Source: Stomatobaculum longum
GTDB taxonomy: Bacteria > Bacillota > Clostridia > Lachnospirales > Lachnospiraceae
Length of the DNA: 64,000 bases
Assembly (NCBI GenBank): GCA_000242235.1
Contig: JH590863.1
Coordinates: forward strand, 517,311 to 581,310
Direction: 5' to 3'
In this document: positions 52,427 through 62,987 of the stretch, one piece after another
Layout: the number at the start of each line of letters is the position of its first letter
Position numbering within the stretch: the first letter of the stretch is position 1
The notes under the pieces: model-generated
Databases searched by the model: none
Seen by the model: only the letters and a program-made list of their open reading frames with translations
Told to the model about the DNA's origin: nothing
Translations under genes and position numbers: made by a program

Positions 52427-54709
52427 ATGGGAAAAACAGAGGGACAGGCAGAGGAATTTAGAGCGCGCCTTGACAAAAGGCTGGATGAACTGAAGTGGCT
52501 GTACTCGGAATTGTATCACAATGACGAAAATGCCTTTCAGTACTTTCTCTCGATGCTCTATCGGATGTATGAGACCAGACCGGAACCGATGAAACAACTG
52601 GACCGCGAGCGGGAGGCAAATCCGGACTGGTGCAAGAGCAATGAAGTCCTTGGCGTGATGCTGTATACAAACTGCTTCGGCGGCACGCTTCGCGGGGTGC
52701 GGGAACATCTCTCTTACCTGAAGGAGTCGGGTGCGACCTACATTCACCTGATGCCGTTGCTCGCCAGCCCGAAGGGGCGTTCCGACGGCGGCTATGCGGT
52801 TGCGGACTTCCGAACGGTGGAGCCGGAGCTCGGCACCATGGAGGACTTCGCGGCACTGGCGGCGGAGTGCCACAAGAACGGCATGAGCGTATGCCTTGAC
52901 TTTGCGCTGAATCACACCTCGGAGGACCATGAGTGGGCGAGACGCGCAAAGGCCGGAGAAAAGGAGTTTCAGGACCGTTACTTCTTTTTCGACAACTGGA
53001 ATATTCCGAACGATTTTGACCGCACGGTGCCGCAGGTGTTTCCGACAACCGCGCCGGGAAACTTCAGCTGGTGTGATGCGGTGCAGAAGGTAGTCATGAC
53101 GACCTTCTATCCCTATCAGTGGGATTTAAATTACGCGAATCCGACGGTCTTTAACGACATGACCGAGAATTTGTTCTTCCTCTGCAACCAGGGGGCGGAC
53201 ATCATCCGCCTCGATGCGGTGCCCTACATCTGGAAGGCGCTCGGCACCACCTGCCGGAATTTGCCGCAGGTACACACGCTGGTTCGCATCATGCGGATGG
53301 CCGTGGAAATTGTGTGCCCCGCGACGCAGTTGCTCGGCGAAGTGGTCATGGAGCCCTCAAAAGTCGTGCCGTATTTCGGCACGCTCGAGAAGCCGGAGTG
53401 CAATACGCTCTACAATGTCACGACGATGGCGACGACCTGGCATACGGTCGCGACTCGGGATGTACGGCTCATGAAGCACCAGCTCGGACAGATTTTCGCA
53501 CTGCCGAAACAGTATTTATTTCTCAACTATCTGCGCTGCCACGATGACATCGGCTGGGGGCTCGACTACGGCTTCTTAAAGCAGTTCGGCGACGATGAAG
53601 TCGGCCACAAGCGCTTCTTAAACGACTTTTTCCGGGGCTATTTCTACGGCTCCGACGCGCGGGGCGAGCTCTACAATGACGATCCCCGCATCGGTGATGC
53701 AAGACTCTGCGGCACGACAGCCTCGCTCTGCGGCATTGAGGCAGCGGAATATGAGGGCAACCAGTGGAAGCTGGATCGCGCTATCCGCCTTGACATCATG
53801 CTGCATGCCTTCCTGTTTACGTTGTCCGGCGTGCCGGTGATTTATTCCGGTGATGAGATCGGACAGCGAAACGACTACAGCTATCATGAAGATCCCTACA
53901 AGTGGGACGATTCGCGCTACCTGCACCGCGGGAATTTCTCCTGGGAAGATGCAGAAAAGCGGAAAGATCCGACGACCCGGGAGGGAAGAATCTTTACGGC
54001 ACTCCGGGAGCTCGAGACAATACGCGCCACACATGAGGTGTTCCGCACCGAGGCCGACACCTGGATTATGGAGACCTATAACGATCACATTCTCGGCATA
54101 GGCCGCTACTATAACGGCGAGAAGCTGGTGGCGCTCTTTAACTTCGATGTGCAGGACGGCACAGCCTGGATTAACGAACCGGAGGAGTATCGGAATCTCT
54201 TGAACGGCGACCGCTGCCGCGCTACGGCCTACGGCCTTCCGGCCTTCGGTTTCGTGTGGCTCTACTGGAGCAAGGAAGAGGAAATCGAAGCGGCAAAGCA
54301 GGCGGAGGCAGCGCGCGAAGCGGCGGAGAAGCAGGCGGAAAAAGAGAGAAAAGCTGCCGCGCGAAAGAAGGCCGCGGAAGAAAAGAAGGCAGCAAAGCAG
54401 GCGGCCGAGGAAGCGGCGGCAAAGGCAGAAGCCGAGGAAGCAGCGGCAAAGCAGGCGGCTGAGGAAGCGACGGCAAAGGCAGCGGCCGAGGAAGCGGCGG
54501 CAAAGGCGGAAGCCGAAGAAGCTGCGGCAAAGGCAGCGGCCGAGGAAGCAGCGGCAAGAGCGGCGGCCGAAGAGGCAGCGCGCAAGACGGTCGAAGCGAT
54601 TATGAAGACAGAGCGGGCCGCGAAGAAAAGCGGGACAGGCGCAAAGACAAAGCGCACAGCAAAGAAAAAGGGTCAAAGAAATGAGCAAGCTGATTTTTCT
54701 GGACATTGA
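52427..54709 (+). CDS. Amylosucrase-like GH13 enzyme with Ala/Lys/Glu-rich tail
   Basis: 760 residues. Residues 1-615 follow the amylosucrase (GH13_4) layout: LKESGATYIHLMPLLASPKG, SDGGYAVADFRTVEPELG, VCLDFALNHTSEDHEW, nucleophile D263 in DIIRLDAVPYIWKALGT, acid/base E305 in LLGEVV, D373 in RCHDDIGW. Family members act on free sucrose, making glucan or glucose plus fructose. Residues ~616-760 are a charged helical tail of AAEEAAAKAEAEE-like units ending Lys-rich, absent from characterised amylosucrases. Start ATG 52427; longer frames run through the tRNA. A sucrose-type PTS permease lies 1 kb downstream. Confidence 0.85.
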   Translation: MGKTEGQAEEFRARLDKRLDELKWLYSELYHNDENAFQYFLSMLYRMYETRPEPMKQLDREREANPDWCKSNEVLGVMLYTNCFGGTLRGVREHLSYLKESGATYIHLMPLLASPKGRSDGGYAVADFRTVEPELGTMEDFAALAAECHKNGMSVCLDFALNHTSEDHEWARRAKAGEKEFQDRYFFFDNWNIPNDFDRTVPQVFPTTAPGNFSWCDAVQKVVMTTFYPYQWDLNYANPTVFNDMTENLFFLCNQGADIIRLDAVPYIWKALGTTCRNLPQVHTLVRIMRMAVEIVCPATQLLGEVVMEPSKVVPYFGTLEKPECNTLYNVTTMATTWHTVATRDVRLMKHQLGQIFALPKQYLFLNYLRCHDDIGWGLDYGFLKQFGDDEVGHKRFLNDFFRGYFYGSDARGELYNDDPRIGDARLCGTTASLCGIEAAEYEGNQWKLDRAIRLDIMLHAFLFTLSGVPVIYSGDEIGQRNDYSYHEDPYKWDDSRYLHRGNFSWEDAEKRKDPTTREGRIFTALRELETIRATHEVFRTEADTWIMETYNDHILGIGRYYNGEKLVALFNFDVQDGTAWINEPEEYRNLLNGDRCRATAYGLPAFGFVWLYWSKEEEIEAAKQAEAAREAAEKQAEKERKAAARKKAAEEKKAAKQAAEEAAAKAEAEEAAAKQAAEEATAKAAAEEAAAKAEAEEAAAKAAAEEAAARAAAEEAARKTVEAIMKTERAAKKSGTGAKTKRTAKKKGQRNEQADFSGH

Positions 54710-55502
54710 CGGAACCTTGACGGAGGCAGGGACCAATACGCCCCCGGACTCCGCGGTGCGCGCCATGGCAAGGGCGCGGGAGAAGGGACACAAACTGTTT
54801 CTCTGCACCGGCAGAAATCCGGATATGCTAAAGCCCCTGCTCCGCTATCCCTTCGACGGCATGGTCGCGAGTTCCGGCGGCTATGTGAAGGCCGGAGACA
54901 AGGTGCTCTATGACCATCCGATTGCGCCGGAGACGCTGAAAATCGCATTGGATGCCCTGCACCGGAACGGTGTCTTCTGCACCATAGAGGGCACGGAGGG
55001 CTCTTTCGGCGATGCGAATTTAAAGGATTTTCTCGACAGCACCGAGGGCGGCAATTCCGAAATCGAGAGATGGCGCAAGGCGCTCTCCGAGAGCCTCGGT
55101 ATTCGCCCGATGGAAGAATATGCGGGACAGCCGATTCATAAAATCGTGATTATGGCGCGGGAGGCCTCTCAGCTCGAGGAGTGCAAGCGCCTGCTCGAGA
55201 AGGACTTTCACTTTATCATTCAGGATGTCCCGGCGCACGGCTGCGTGAACGGTGAAATTGTGAGCCATGACTTTGACAAGGGCAAGGGCGTGCGCCGCAT
55301 TGTCGACTACTTCGGCGCGAAGATTAGCGACACCATCGGTTTCGGCGACAGCATGAACGACCTTGAGATGATGGAGACCGTCGGCTATGCGGTCTGCATG
55401 GAAAACGGCTCGCCGGCACTCAAGGAGCGCGCGGACTGGGTCTGTCCGGCGGTCACGGATGACGGTATTTATCGGGCTTTTGAAAAACTGAATTTATTGT
55501 AA
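54681..55502 (+). CDS. Cof-type HAD-superfamily hydrolase
   Basis: 273 residues. Motif I FLDIDGTLTEAG (nucleophile D in DIDGT), motif II in LFLCTGRNP, Lys in DFDKGKGVRRIVDYF, motif IV GFGDSMNDLEMMETVGYAV. Sugar-phosphate or similar phosphatase; position between an amylosucrase-like gene and a sugar PTS suggests a sugar phosphate. The start overlaps the 3' end of the previous gene by 29 bases. Confidence 0.9.
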   Translation: MSKLIFLDIDGTLTEAGTNTPPDSAVRAMARAREKGHKLFLCTGRNPDMLKPLLRYPFDGMVASSGGYVKAGDKVLYDHPIAPETLKIALDALHRNGVFCTIEGTEGSFGDANLKDFLDSTEGGNSEIERWRKALSESLGIRPMEEYAGQPIHKIVIMAREASQLEECKRLLEKDFHFIIQDVPAHGCVNGEIVSHDFDKGKGVRRIVDYFGAKISDTIGFGDSMNDLEMMETVGYAVCMENGSPALKERADWVCPAVTDDGIYRAFEKLNLL

Positions 55503-55714
55503 CTGCGGTTGTTGTAAGAATAGAACAGCGGGCGCTGATCACACTGTTCGAAAGAAACGGGTGTCGGATACAAATGGATATGCGGAATCGGGGTACCATA
55601 TGTGTCATGCGCGTGCGCAATCATTTCTCGAAGTTTCCTGCCGAAGGCAGAAACGAATGATACAGCGAGGGCTCCCGCCTGTCGCGGGAGAGTCTCCGAA
55701 AAGGGGGAAGGCTT
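55503..55714 (+). promoter_or_regulatory. Structured leader of the PTS operon
   Basis: A 212-base interval with no gene. An imperfect hairpin spans about 55620-55660 (ATCATT...AATGAT, GTTTC...AAAC, CTGCC-GAA-GGCAG), and a second, CTCCCGC-CTGTC-GCGGGAG (55672-55690), stands before GGGGGAAGG, the ribosome-binding site. No match to the LicT/SacT antiterminator site was seen. Confidence 0.45.
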
Positions 55715-57583
55715 ATGGCACTGGATTACAGGAAGTGCGCACAGGAAATCGTCGACCACATCGGTGGGCGGGACAATGTTGCACAGGCGGCGCACTGCGC
55801 AACACGGCTTCGACTTGTTATCAAGGATAACAGCAAAGTCGACAAGACCTACCTCGACAATGTCGAGGGCGTCAAGGGTATGTTTGAGTCGAACGGGCAG
55901 CTGCAGCTCATCATCGGCACGGGAACGGTCAACAAGGTTTATGACGAGTTCCTGAGCATCACGGGCATGACGGCGGCGACGAAGGACGACGTCAAGGCCG
56001 CGGCGGCCGCACGGCAGCCGCTTTGGAAGAGACTCTTAAAGCCGATCGGCGATGTCTTTGTGCCGATTTTACCGGCGATTGTCGCCTCGGGTCTCATGAT
56101 GGGACTGGTGGAGGCGCTCGCCAAGATTCCGGGACTCGGCTTTGCGGGTTCCGACTGGTTTGCGTTTCTCGACATGGTCGCGAATACAGCGTTTGCCTAC
56201 CTGCCGGTTATTGTCGCAATCTCGGCGGCGCGCGTGTTCGGCGGCAACATCTTCCTTGGCGCCGTCATCGGTCTTCTGATGATTCACTCCTCGCTGACGA
56301 ACGGCTGGAACGCGTCACAGGGGTATGATGTCTGGTATCTGTTCGGCCACATCGAGATTTTCCCGAACTATGCGCTCGGCCAGATTAACCAGCTCGGCTA
56401 TCAGGGCCATGTAATTCCGGTCATCCTCTCGGTCTTCTGCATGAGCAAAATCGAGAAGTGGTTCCACGACCATGTGCCGGAGATGTTGGATCTCTTTATC
56501 ACGCCGCTCTGCACCGTTATGATTACGGCGCTCCTCACCTTTATGATTATCGGACCGATTTTCTCCGGTCTTGAGACGGTGGTCTTACATGCGGCGGAAA
56601 TGCTGGTACATAACCCGCTCGGTGCGATGGTTATGGGCGCGATTTACCCGGCGACTGTCGTCATGGGTCTCCACCACATGTACAATGTGATTGAGGCCGG
56701 TATGCTCGGCTCTGTGGGCTTAAACACCTGGATGCCGATTGCAAGTGCGGCAAACTTCGCACAGTTCGGTGCCTGCCTCGCGGTCGGCATCAAGACCCGA
56801 AGCCAGAAGACCAAGAGCATTGCGGTTCCCTCCGCACTCTCAGCTTCCCTCGGCATCACCGAGCCGGCAATCTTCGGTGTCAACATGCGCTTCTTTAAGC
56901 CCTTTGCGGCAGGCATGGCGGGCGGCGCGGTCGGTGCTCTGGTCGGTGCGCTGATGGGACTCGGCGCGACGGCTTACGGCGTGACGGGTCTCCCGGGCTA
57001 TCTCACCGTCAATAAGCCTTTGCTCTATACGGTGATGCTCGCAATTTCCGGCGGTATTGCCTTTGTCCTGACCTGGTTCCTCTTCAAGGAAGAGCAGCCG
57101 GCAGCGGCAGCAAAGCCGGAAGAGAAGAAAGAAGAGAAGGAAGAGACCTTTGTCGGCGAGACAGTCATCCGCTGCGAGGCGGGCACGATTGCGGCGCCGG
57201 TGAAGGGACAGTTTGTCAAGCAGGAAGATATTCCGGACGAGACTTTTGCGCAGGGCATACTCGGCGCGGGGCTCGGGATTCAGCCGGAGGAGGGCGTGGT
57301 ATATGCGCCGTTTGACGGCACGATTTCCTCTGTGGCAGAGTCAAAGCACGCAATCGGCATCAGCGGCGCCGGTGATATGGAACTGCTGATTCATGTGGGC
57401 GTTGACACCGTGGCAATGAATGGAGACGGCTTTGAGCCGTTGGTTTCCGAGGGCGACAGCGTAAAGCTGGGACAGCCGATACTCCGCTTCTCCCGCGAGA
57501 AGATCAAGGCAGCGGGGCATCCGGACCTGGTCGTCGTGCTGCTGACCAACTCGGATGACTACACCAACGTTGAAGTTCGTTGA
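55715..57583 (+). CDS. PTS permease EIIBCA, sucrose/beta-glucoside family
   Basis: 622 residues. EIIB (about 1-90) with phospho-Cys C28 in AAHCATRLRL; EIIC (about 105-450), ten or so helices with VFGGNIFLGAVIGLLMIHSS, LHHMYNVIEAGML and GITEPAIFGVNMR; Glu/Lys-rich linker; EIIA-Glc-like domain (about 480-622) with phospho-His in LLIHVGVDTVAMNG. The EIIC segments resemble ScrA-type sucrose permeases more than trehalose or beta-glucoside ones. Operon with HPr and enzyme I. No sucrose-6-phosphate hydrolase gene is visible. Confidence 0.85.
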   Translation: MALDYRKCAQEIVDHIGGRDNVAQAAHCATRLRLVIKDNSKVDKTYLDNVEGVKGMFESNGQLQLIIGTGTVNKVYDEFLSITGMTAATKDDVKAAAAARQPLWKRLLKPIGDVFVPILPAIVASGLMMGLVEALAKIPGLGFAGSDWFAFLDMVANTAFAYLPVIVAISAARVFGGNIFLGAVIGLLMIHSSLTNGWNASQGYDVWYLFGHIEIFPNYALGQINQLGYQGHVIPVILSVFCMSKIEKWFHDHVPEMLDLFITPLCTVMITALLTFMIIGPIFSGLETVVLHAAEMLVHNPLGAMVMGAIYPATVVMGLHHMYNVIEAGMLGSVGLNTWMPIASAANFAQFGACLAVGIKTRSQKTKSIAVPSALSASLGITEPAIFGVNMRFFKPFAAGMAGGAVGALVGALMGLGATAYGVTGLPGYLTVNKPLLYTVMLAISGGIAFVLTWFLFKEEQPAAAAKPEEKKEEKEETFVGETVIRCEAGTIAAPVKGQFVKQEDIPDETFAQGILGAGLGIQPEEGVVYAPFDGTISSVAESKHAIGISGAGDMELLIHVGVDTVAMNGDGFEPLVSEGDSVKLGQPILRFSREKIKAAGHPDLVVVLLTNSDDYTNVEVR

Positions 57584-57622
57584 CAGAACCCGTAAACTAC
57601 AACAAGAGAAGGAGCAAACACC

Positions 57623-57880
57623 ATGAAAGAATTCACCTACACCATCACTGACCCGAACGGAATTCACGCGCGCCCGGCAGGCCTCTTGGTCAAGCAGCTC
57701 AAGGCATTTAAAAGCACTGTGACCATCTTCAAGGGCGATAAGAACGTGGACATGAAGAAGCTGCTCGCGCTGATGGGACTCGGTGTGAAGCAGGGTGATG
57801 CGGTGACAATCAAGGTCGAGGGAGAGGACGAGGAAGCCTGCGCAGCGGCACTTGAGAAGTTCCTGAAGGAGACGTTCTGA
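57623..57880 (+). CDS. ptsH: Phosphocarrier protein HPr with Lys at position 46
   Basis: 85 residues. The phospho-His is H15 in NGIHARPAG. In Gram-positive HPr position 46 is Ser (regulatory site for HPr kinase); here DMKKLLALMGLG gives K46. This protein can pass phosphate to sugar permeases but cannot be a P-Ser-HPr co-repressor of CcpA. AGAAGGAGCAAACACC precedes ATG. Gene order EII-ptsH-ptsI. Confidence 0.93.
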   Translation: MKEFTYTITDPNGIHARPAGLLVKQLKAFKSTVTIFKGDKNVDMKKLLALMGLGVKQGDAVTIKVEGEDEEACAAALEKFLKETF

Positions 57881-57896
57881 TTCTAGGAGGCACAGA

Positions 57897-59579
57897 ATGC
57901 AGGTAGCTACCGGAAAGAGCGTCTTAAACGGCATTTCGATCGGAAAGATCAAGGTGTATAAGGCGCCGAAACTTGAAATTGATGACAGTCTGATCGATGA
58001 TATCGAGGCCGAGCTTGCTCGCTTTGACGACGCGAGAGAACGCGCCATCGAGCAGCAGAATGCGCTCTACGAAAAGGCTGTCATTGACGCCGGCGAGGAC
58101 AGCGCAGAGGTGTTCTCGGTGCACGCGATGATGCTCGAGGACGATGATCTGATTGATGCGACCAATGAGATTATCAAGACGCAGAAGCACACGGCGGAAT
58201 ATGCGGTCAAGGTTGCGTTTGACAACCAGGCGAAGGTCTTCGCCGAGATGGATGACCCTTATATGAAGGAGAGAGCGGCGGACATCTACGACATCGAGCA
58301 CGCGGTGCTCGGCTATCTCTTCGGCATCAGCGGGGACATTCTGCAGGGCACGGAACCCTGTATTTTGGTCGCAAACGATCTGACGCCGTCCGAGACGGTG
58401 CGCCTCAATAAGTCGCTCTTGCTCGGCATTATCACGCGGGAGGGCTCGCTCAACAGCCACACGGCCATCCTTGCGCGCTCCATGGGCATTCCGGCCCTTG
58501 TGCAGTGCAAGGATGTCAACGAGGACTGGGAGGGAAAGCCGGCAATCATTGACGGCTACAATTCCTGTGCTTACATTGAGCCGACCGACGATCTCGAGAA
58601 AACGCTCCGGAAGCGGAAGGAAAAGGACGCGAAGCAGAGGGCGCTCTTGCAGGAGCTGAAGGGCAAGAGCAATACGACAATCGACGGCAAGACCATTCAG
58701 GTCTATGCGAATATCGGCGGTCCCTCCGACATCGGCCTCGTCCAGCAGAACGATGCGGGCGGCGTGGGTCTGTTCCGCTCGGAGTTTGTCTATCTCAATG
58801 CGAGAGATTATCCGAGCGAAGAGGAGCAGTTTAACGCTTACCGTCTCGCAATCGAGACGCTCGCACCGAAGCAGGTCATCATCCGCACCTGTGACATCGG
58901 CGCGGACAAGCAGGTTGAGTATATGGGCATGGAGAAAGAGGAGAATCCGGCACTCGGACTCCGCGCAATCCGCATCTGTCTGACACGGAAGGCTTTCTTT
59001 AAGACCCAGTTGCGCGCCTTACTTCGCGCTTCCGCCTACGGCAATCTCGGCATCATGTTCCCGATGATTATCTCGATGCGGGAACTGAGAGAGTGCAAGG
59101 AGCTGCTCGCCGAGTGCGCCGAAGAGCTGAAAAAGCAGGGCGTGAAGATCGGCAAGTATGCGGTCGGCATCATGATTGAGACGCCGGCGGCCGTGCTGAT
59201 TGCCGATGAGCTCGCGGAAGAATGCGACTTCTTCTCCATCGGCACCAACGACCTCACGCAGTACACGCTGGCCATTGACCGGCAGAATGCGGCGCTGGAT
59301 CCGTTCCTCGCAAAGCACCACCCGGCTGTGCTTCGGCAGATCAAGATGACCATCGATGCGGGACATCGTCACGGCACCTGGGTCGGTATCTGCGGCGAGC
59401 TCGGCGCGGATCTCGCGCTCACGGAGACCTTCCTTCGTATGGGCGTCGATGAGCTCTCGGTGAACCCGGTTTCGGTTCTGCCGCTTCGAAAGATTATCCG
59501 CGGCATTGACCTACGGAAGGAACCGGGGGCGGGCCTTACGGACGAGACGGAAGCGGTGAGTACTGCACCGACCGAGTAA
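57897..59579 (+). CDS. ptsI: PTS enzyme I
   Basis: 560 residues. Transfers phosphate from PEP to HPr. Active His in LNSHTAILARSMGIPAL (near residue 187), PEP-binding GVGLFRSEFVYL, IIRTCDIGADKQ, MIETPAAVL, and FSIGTNDLTQYTLAIDRQN. Normal length. 16 bases after ptsH with GGAGGCACAG. Confidence 0.96.
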   Translation: MQVATGKSVLNGISIGKIKVYKAPKLEIDDSLIDDIEAELARFDDARERAIEQQNALYEKAVIDAGEDSAEVFSVHAMMLEDDDLIDATNEIIKTQKHTAEYAVKVAFDNQAKVFAEMDDPYMKERAADIYDIEHAVLGYLFGISGDILQGTEPCILVANDLTPSETVRLNKSLLLGIITREGSLNSHTAILARSMGIPALVQCKDVNEDWEGKPAIIDGYNSCAYIEPTDDLEKTLRKRKEKDAKQRALLQELKGKSNTTIDGKTIQVYANIGGPSDIGLVQQNDAGGVGLFRSEFVYLNARDYPSEEEQFNAYRLAIETLAPKQVIIRTCDIGADKQVEYMGMEKEENPALGLRAIRICLTRKAFFKTQLRALLRASAYGNLGIMFPMIISMRELRECKELLAECAEELKKQGVKIGKYAVGIMIETPAAVLIADELAEECDFFSIGTNDLTQYTLAIDRQNAALDPFLAKHHPAVLRQIKMTIDAGHRHGTWVGICGELGADLALTETFLRMGVDELSVNPVSVLPLRKIIRGIDLRKEPGAGLTDETEAVSTAPTE

Positions 59580-59621
59580 AACCTTCGCCCTTGTAAAAAG
59601 GCATACCATCACAACGATAAA

Positions 59622-59675
59622 AGCGTGTCCGCCGAAGGCATCCGGAAACGGGGCAGAGGCGGGCACGCTCTTTTT
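59622..59675 (+). terminator. Rho-independent terminator of the PTS operon
   Basis: GCGTGTCCGCC (59623-59633) pairs with GGCGGGCACGC (59658-59668), 24-base loop, then TCTTTTT. Confidence 0.8.
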
Positions 59676-59752
59676 GCGGAAGAAGGACGGGAAGGAGACA
59701 AGCGGGCAATCCCTTCCGAGAGAGAGGTAAATCGATGCGGAGGAAGGGAGGA

Positions 59753-59990
59753 CTGTCTCGCGAAGGTGTCTCTATACTTAGCGGAAAACGTCTCGAATTT
59801 GGCGTGAGTCTCGTGAGAGGAGAAATCGGAACAGCCGGTTACGGATGGTCGGCTCGCGGAGCAGGTCTTGTGCGCTGCGGCAGAAATCGAAACGTTCGCA
59901 GGCGAATCATCGGAGCGCGGTGCAAGCCTTGTGCGAAGAGAAAAAATCGAAAACGAACTGTGGCTGTCGCGAAGTTTGCGGAAGCGAGAA
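59753..59990. repeat. Imperfect tandem repeats of about 57-61 bp
   Basis: Three to four degenerate units begin with CTCGTG/CTTGTG at 59810, 59867 and 59928, each followed by a GAGAAATCGGAAC-like run and a GCGGAGC/GCGGTGC end; a weaker unit precedes them. They partly encode SLVRxExIE-like peptides but in shifted frames. This 59676-60060 stretch holds no gene that can be supported and may be decayed coding DNA. Confidence 0.5.
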
Positions 59991-60136
59991 CAGCCCTGTT
60001 TTGACAGCGGTGTTTCGATTAGGAGAAGAGGCACGCAAAGTAAGAGAGAGGCTTCTACTGCGTGACAACAGAATGTGTTACAATGAAGAAAACAGTTCGA
60101 ACTAAAGACCGGAATGCGAAGGCGGGGAGCATTAGT

Positions 60137-60685
60137 ATGAAACAGTTGTTTTATCTCTTGGTGCCGCTCGGCGCGGCCGTGCTGATTTTCAGCATACGCG
60201 GGCTGATAGGAGCCGTGAAGGTGAAGCTTCTCTATGAGCAACCTTATGCGGAAGAGAGCGGTAGCTTTACCGTCACGGAGGCGGGAAACTACGGTATATG
60301 GTTAAACGGAAAGCAGTTCGGCAAGTCGCCGTACGGGGAATTCGGTTTGCAATTATCGCGCAAAGAGACGGGGGAGATGATTCCGCTCTCGAGAGTCCTC
60401 CTGCGAACCAGCGTGAACGGCCTCGGAACCGCACGGATGGAGCTCTATACCTTTCATGCGGAGGCGGGCAACTATACTTTACGGCGGACCGATGAGGCAA
60501 ATCTCGGGGACAGGATGCTGTCCGGCATCGGTAAGGTCCTTAGCAGATACCCTGTCGACTATGCGCAATTTTCATTCCGCATTTACCCGCACCGCACCGC
60601 TGCGCTCGGCGTTGTCTATAGTTTCGGCATTACACTTAGTTTCATGCTCATGATTTGGGGGATACTCCTGCCGCACTATCTCTAA
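60137..60685 (+). CDS. Membrane protein, unknown
   Basis: 182 residues. One N-terminal helix (about 3-21, LFYLLVPLGAAVLIFSIRG), an outside beta-like domain (SGSFTVTEAGNYGIWLNGKQ, AEAGNYTLRR) and one C-terminal helix (about 162-181). Not recognised. Start ATG 60137 behind GCGGGGAGCATTAGT; a GTG 75 bases upstream is possible. Isolated between decayed repeats and the rRNA operon. Confidence 0.6.
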   Translation: MKQLFYLLVPLGAAVLIFSIRGLIGAVKVKLLYEQPYAEESGSFTVTEAGNYGIWLNGKQFGKSPYGEFGLQLSRKETGEMIPLSRVLLRTSVNGLGTARMELYTFHAEAGNYTLRRTDEANLGDRMLSGIGKVLSRYPVDYAQFSFRIYPHRTAALGVVYSFGITLSFMLMIWGILLPHYL

Positions 60686-60870
60686 GCCAAGGCGCTCACC
60701 CTGTCGAATGCTTGCGTGATCGCCGGAACTCTGCTCTTCGGTAGGCGGGATGGCGATTGTAAGCGATACCTTTGTTGCGCTGTTGGGCAGGGCGTAGCTT
60801 TGATTCGAGGAAACGGTCTCGGCTTTGCGCGGTACACCTGTAGGCAGTGTGAATTTTCGTAAATCCGGGC
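60686..60870. other. Interval without recognisable gene
   Basis: From the end of the unknown membrane protein to the first rRNA promoter no open frame with a ribosome-binding site, repeat or RNA gene was seen. Confidence 0.5.
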
Positions 60871-60900
60871 TTGGAAAGATCCCGGGATTTATGCTATACT
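60871..60900 (+). promoter_or_regulatory. Upstream rRNA promoter (P1 candidate)
   Basis: TTGGAA (60871-60876), 18-base spacer, TATACT (60895-60900) with an upstream TG. Confidence 0.5.
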
Positions 60901-60992
60901 ACAATAAATACGTTCTTCGAGTCACTTCCGAGAGCGACGCTTCGGAACGAGGGGATGAGAGGGCAAGGTCAAAAAAGAATTGAAAAAAGTCG

Positions 60993-61021
60993 TTGACATT
61001 TGTCGGCACAGTGGCTATACT
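60993..61021 (+). promoter_or_regulatory. rRNA operon promoter (P2)
   Basis: TTGACA (60993-60998), 17-base spacer, TATACT (61016-61021), preceded by an A-rich upstream stretch. Precedes tRNA-Ser(GGA) by about 70 bases. Confidence 0.85.
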
Positions 61022-61097
61022 AACTAAGCTGTATCGAGCGGCAAGCGAGAGCGCCGCGACAACTGAAGAAAGTTTTGATTCAGGCACAGTACTTTTT

Positions 61098-61186
61098 GCA
61101 GAAGTACCCAAGTGGTTGAAGGGGCTCCCCTGGAAAGGGAGTAGGTCGTTAATAGCGGCGCGAGGGTTCAAATCCCTCCTTCTGCG
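61098..61186 (+). tRNA. tRNA-Ser(GGA)
   Basis: 89-base class II tRNA: acceptor GCAGAAG/CTTCTGC with G discriminator, anticodon loop CTGGAAA (GGA), long variable arm, T-loop GGTTCAAATCC. CCA not encoded. It lies in the rRNA leader, so it is probably cut from the rRNA transcript. Confidence 0.95.
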
Positions 61187-61393
61187 TCGCCGACTCGGTC
61201 GGCAAGAACCTTGAAAATCAAAGATCAGACAGTACAAACAACCCTGAAATCTCTGTGAAAACAGAGGGTTCGCGGACATCTTTCGAATGTGCCCGCGAGC
61301 TTCCAAAAGAATTTCAAAAAAGAACCAAACCAAGTAATAACGGGTAAAATAACTGAGAAAGACCAACGTTATTTTGACCGGAACGAACAAACT

Positions 61394-62931
<1,538 letters not shown>

Positions 62932-62987
62932 AAAGAGTAAGGGTTGTTTGTGCTGTCTGGTTTTTGATGAAAGGTTCACACCGGATA

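Noticed and set aside
55503..55714. LicT/SacY-type antiterminator site before the PTS permease
   Set aside because: Hairpins are present, but the conserved RAT sequence was not found and no U-run terminator follows.
59609..60241. 210-codon minus-strand frame across the repeat region
   Set aside because: Low-complexity Ser/Arg-rich translation, no ribosome-binding site, overlaps a terminator and the start of the unknown membrane-protein gene.
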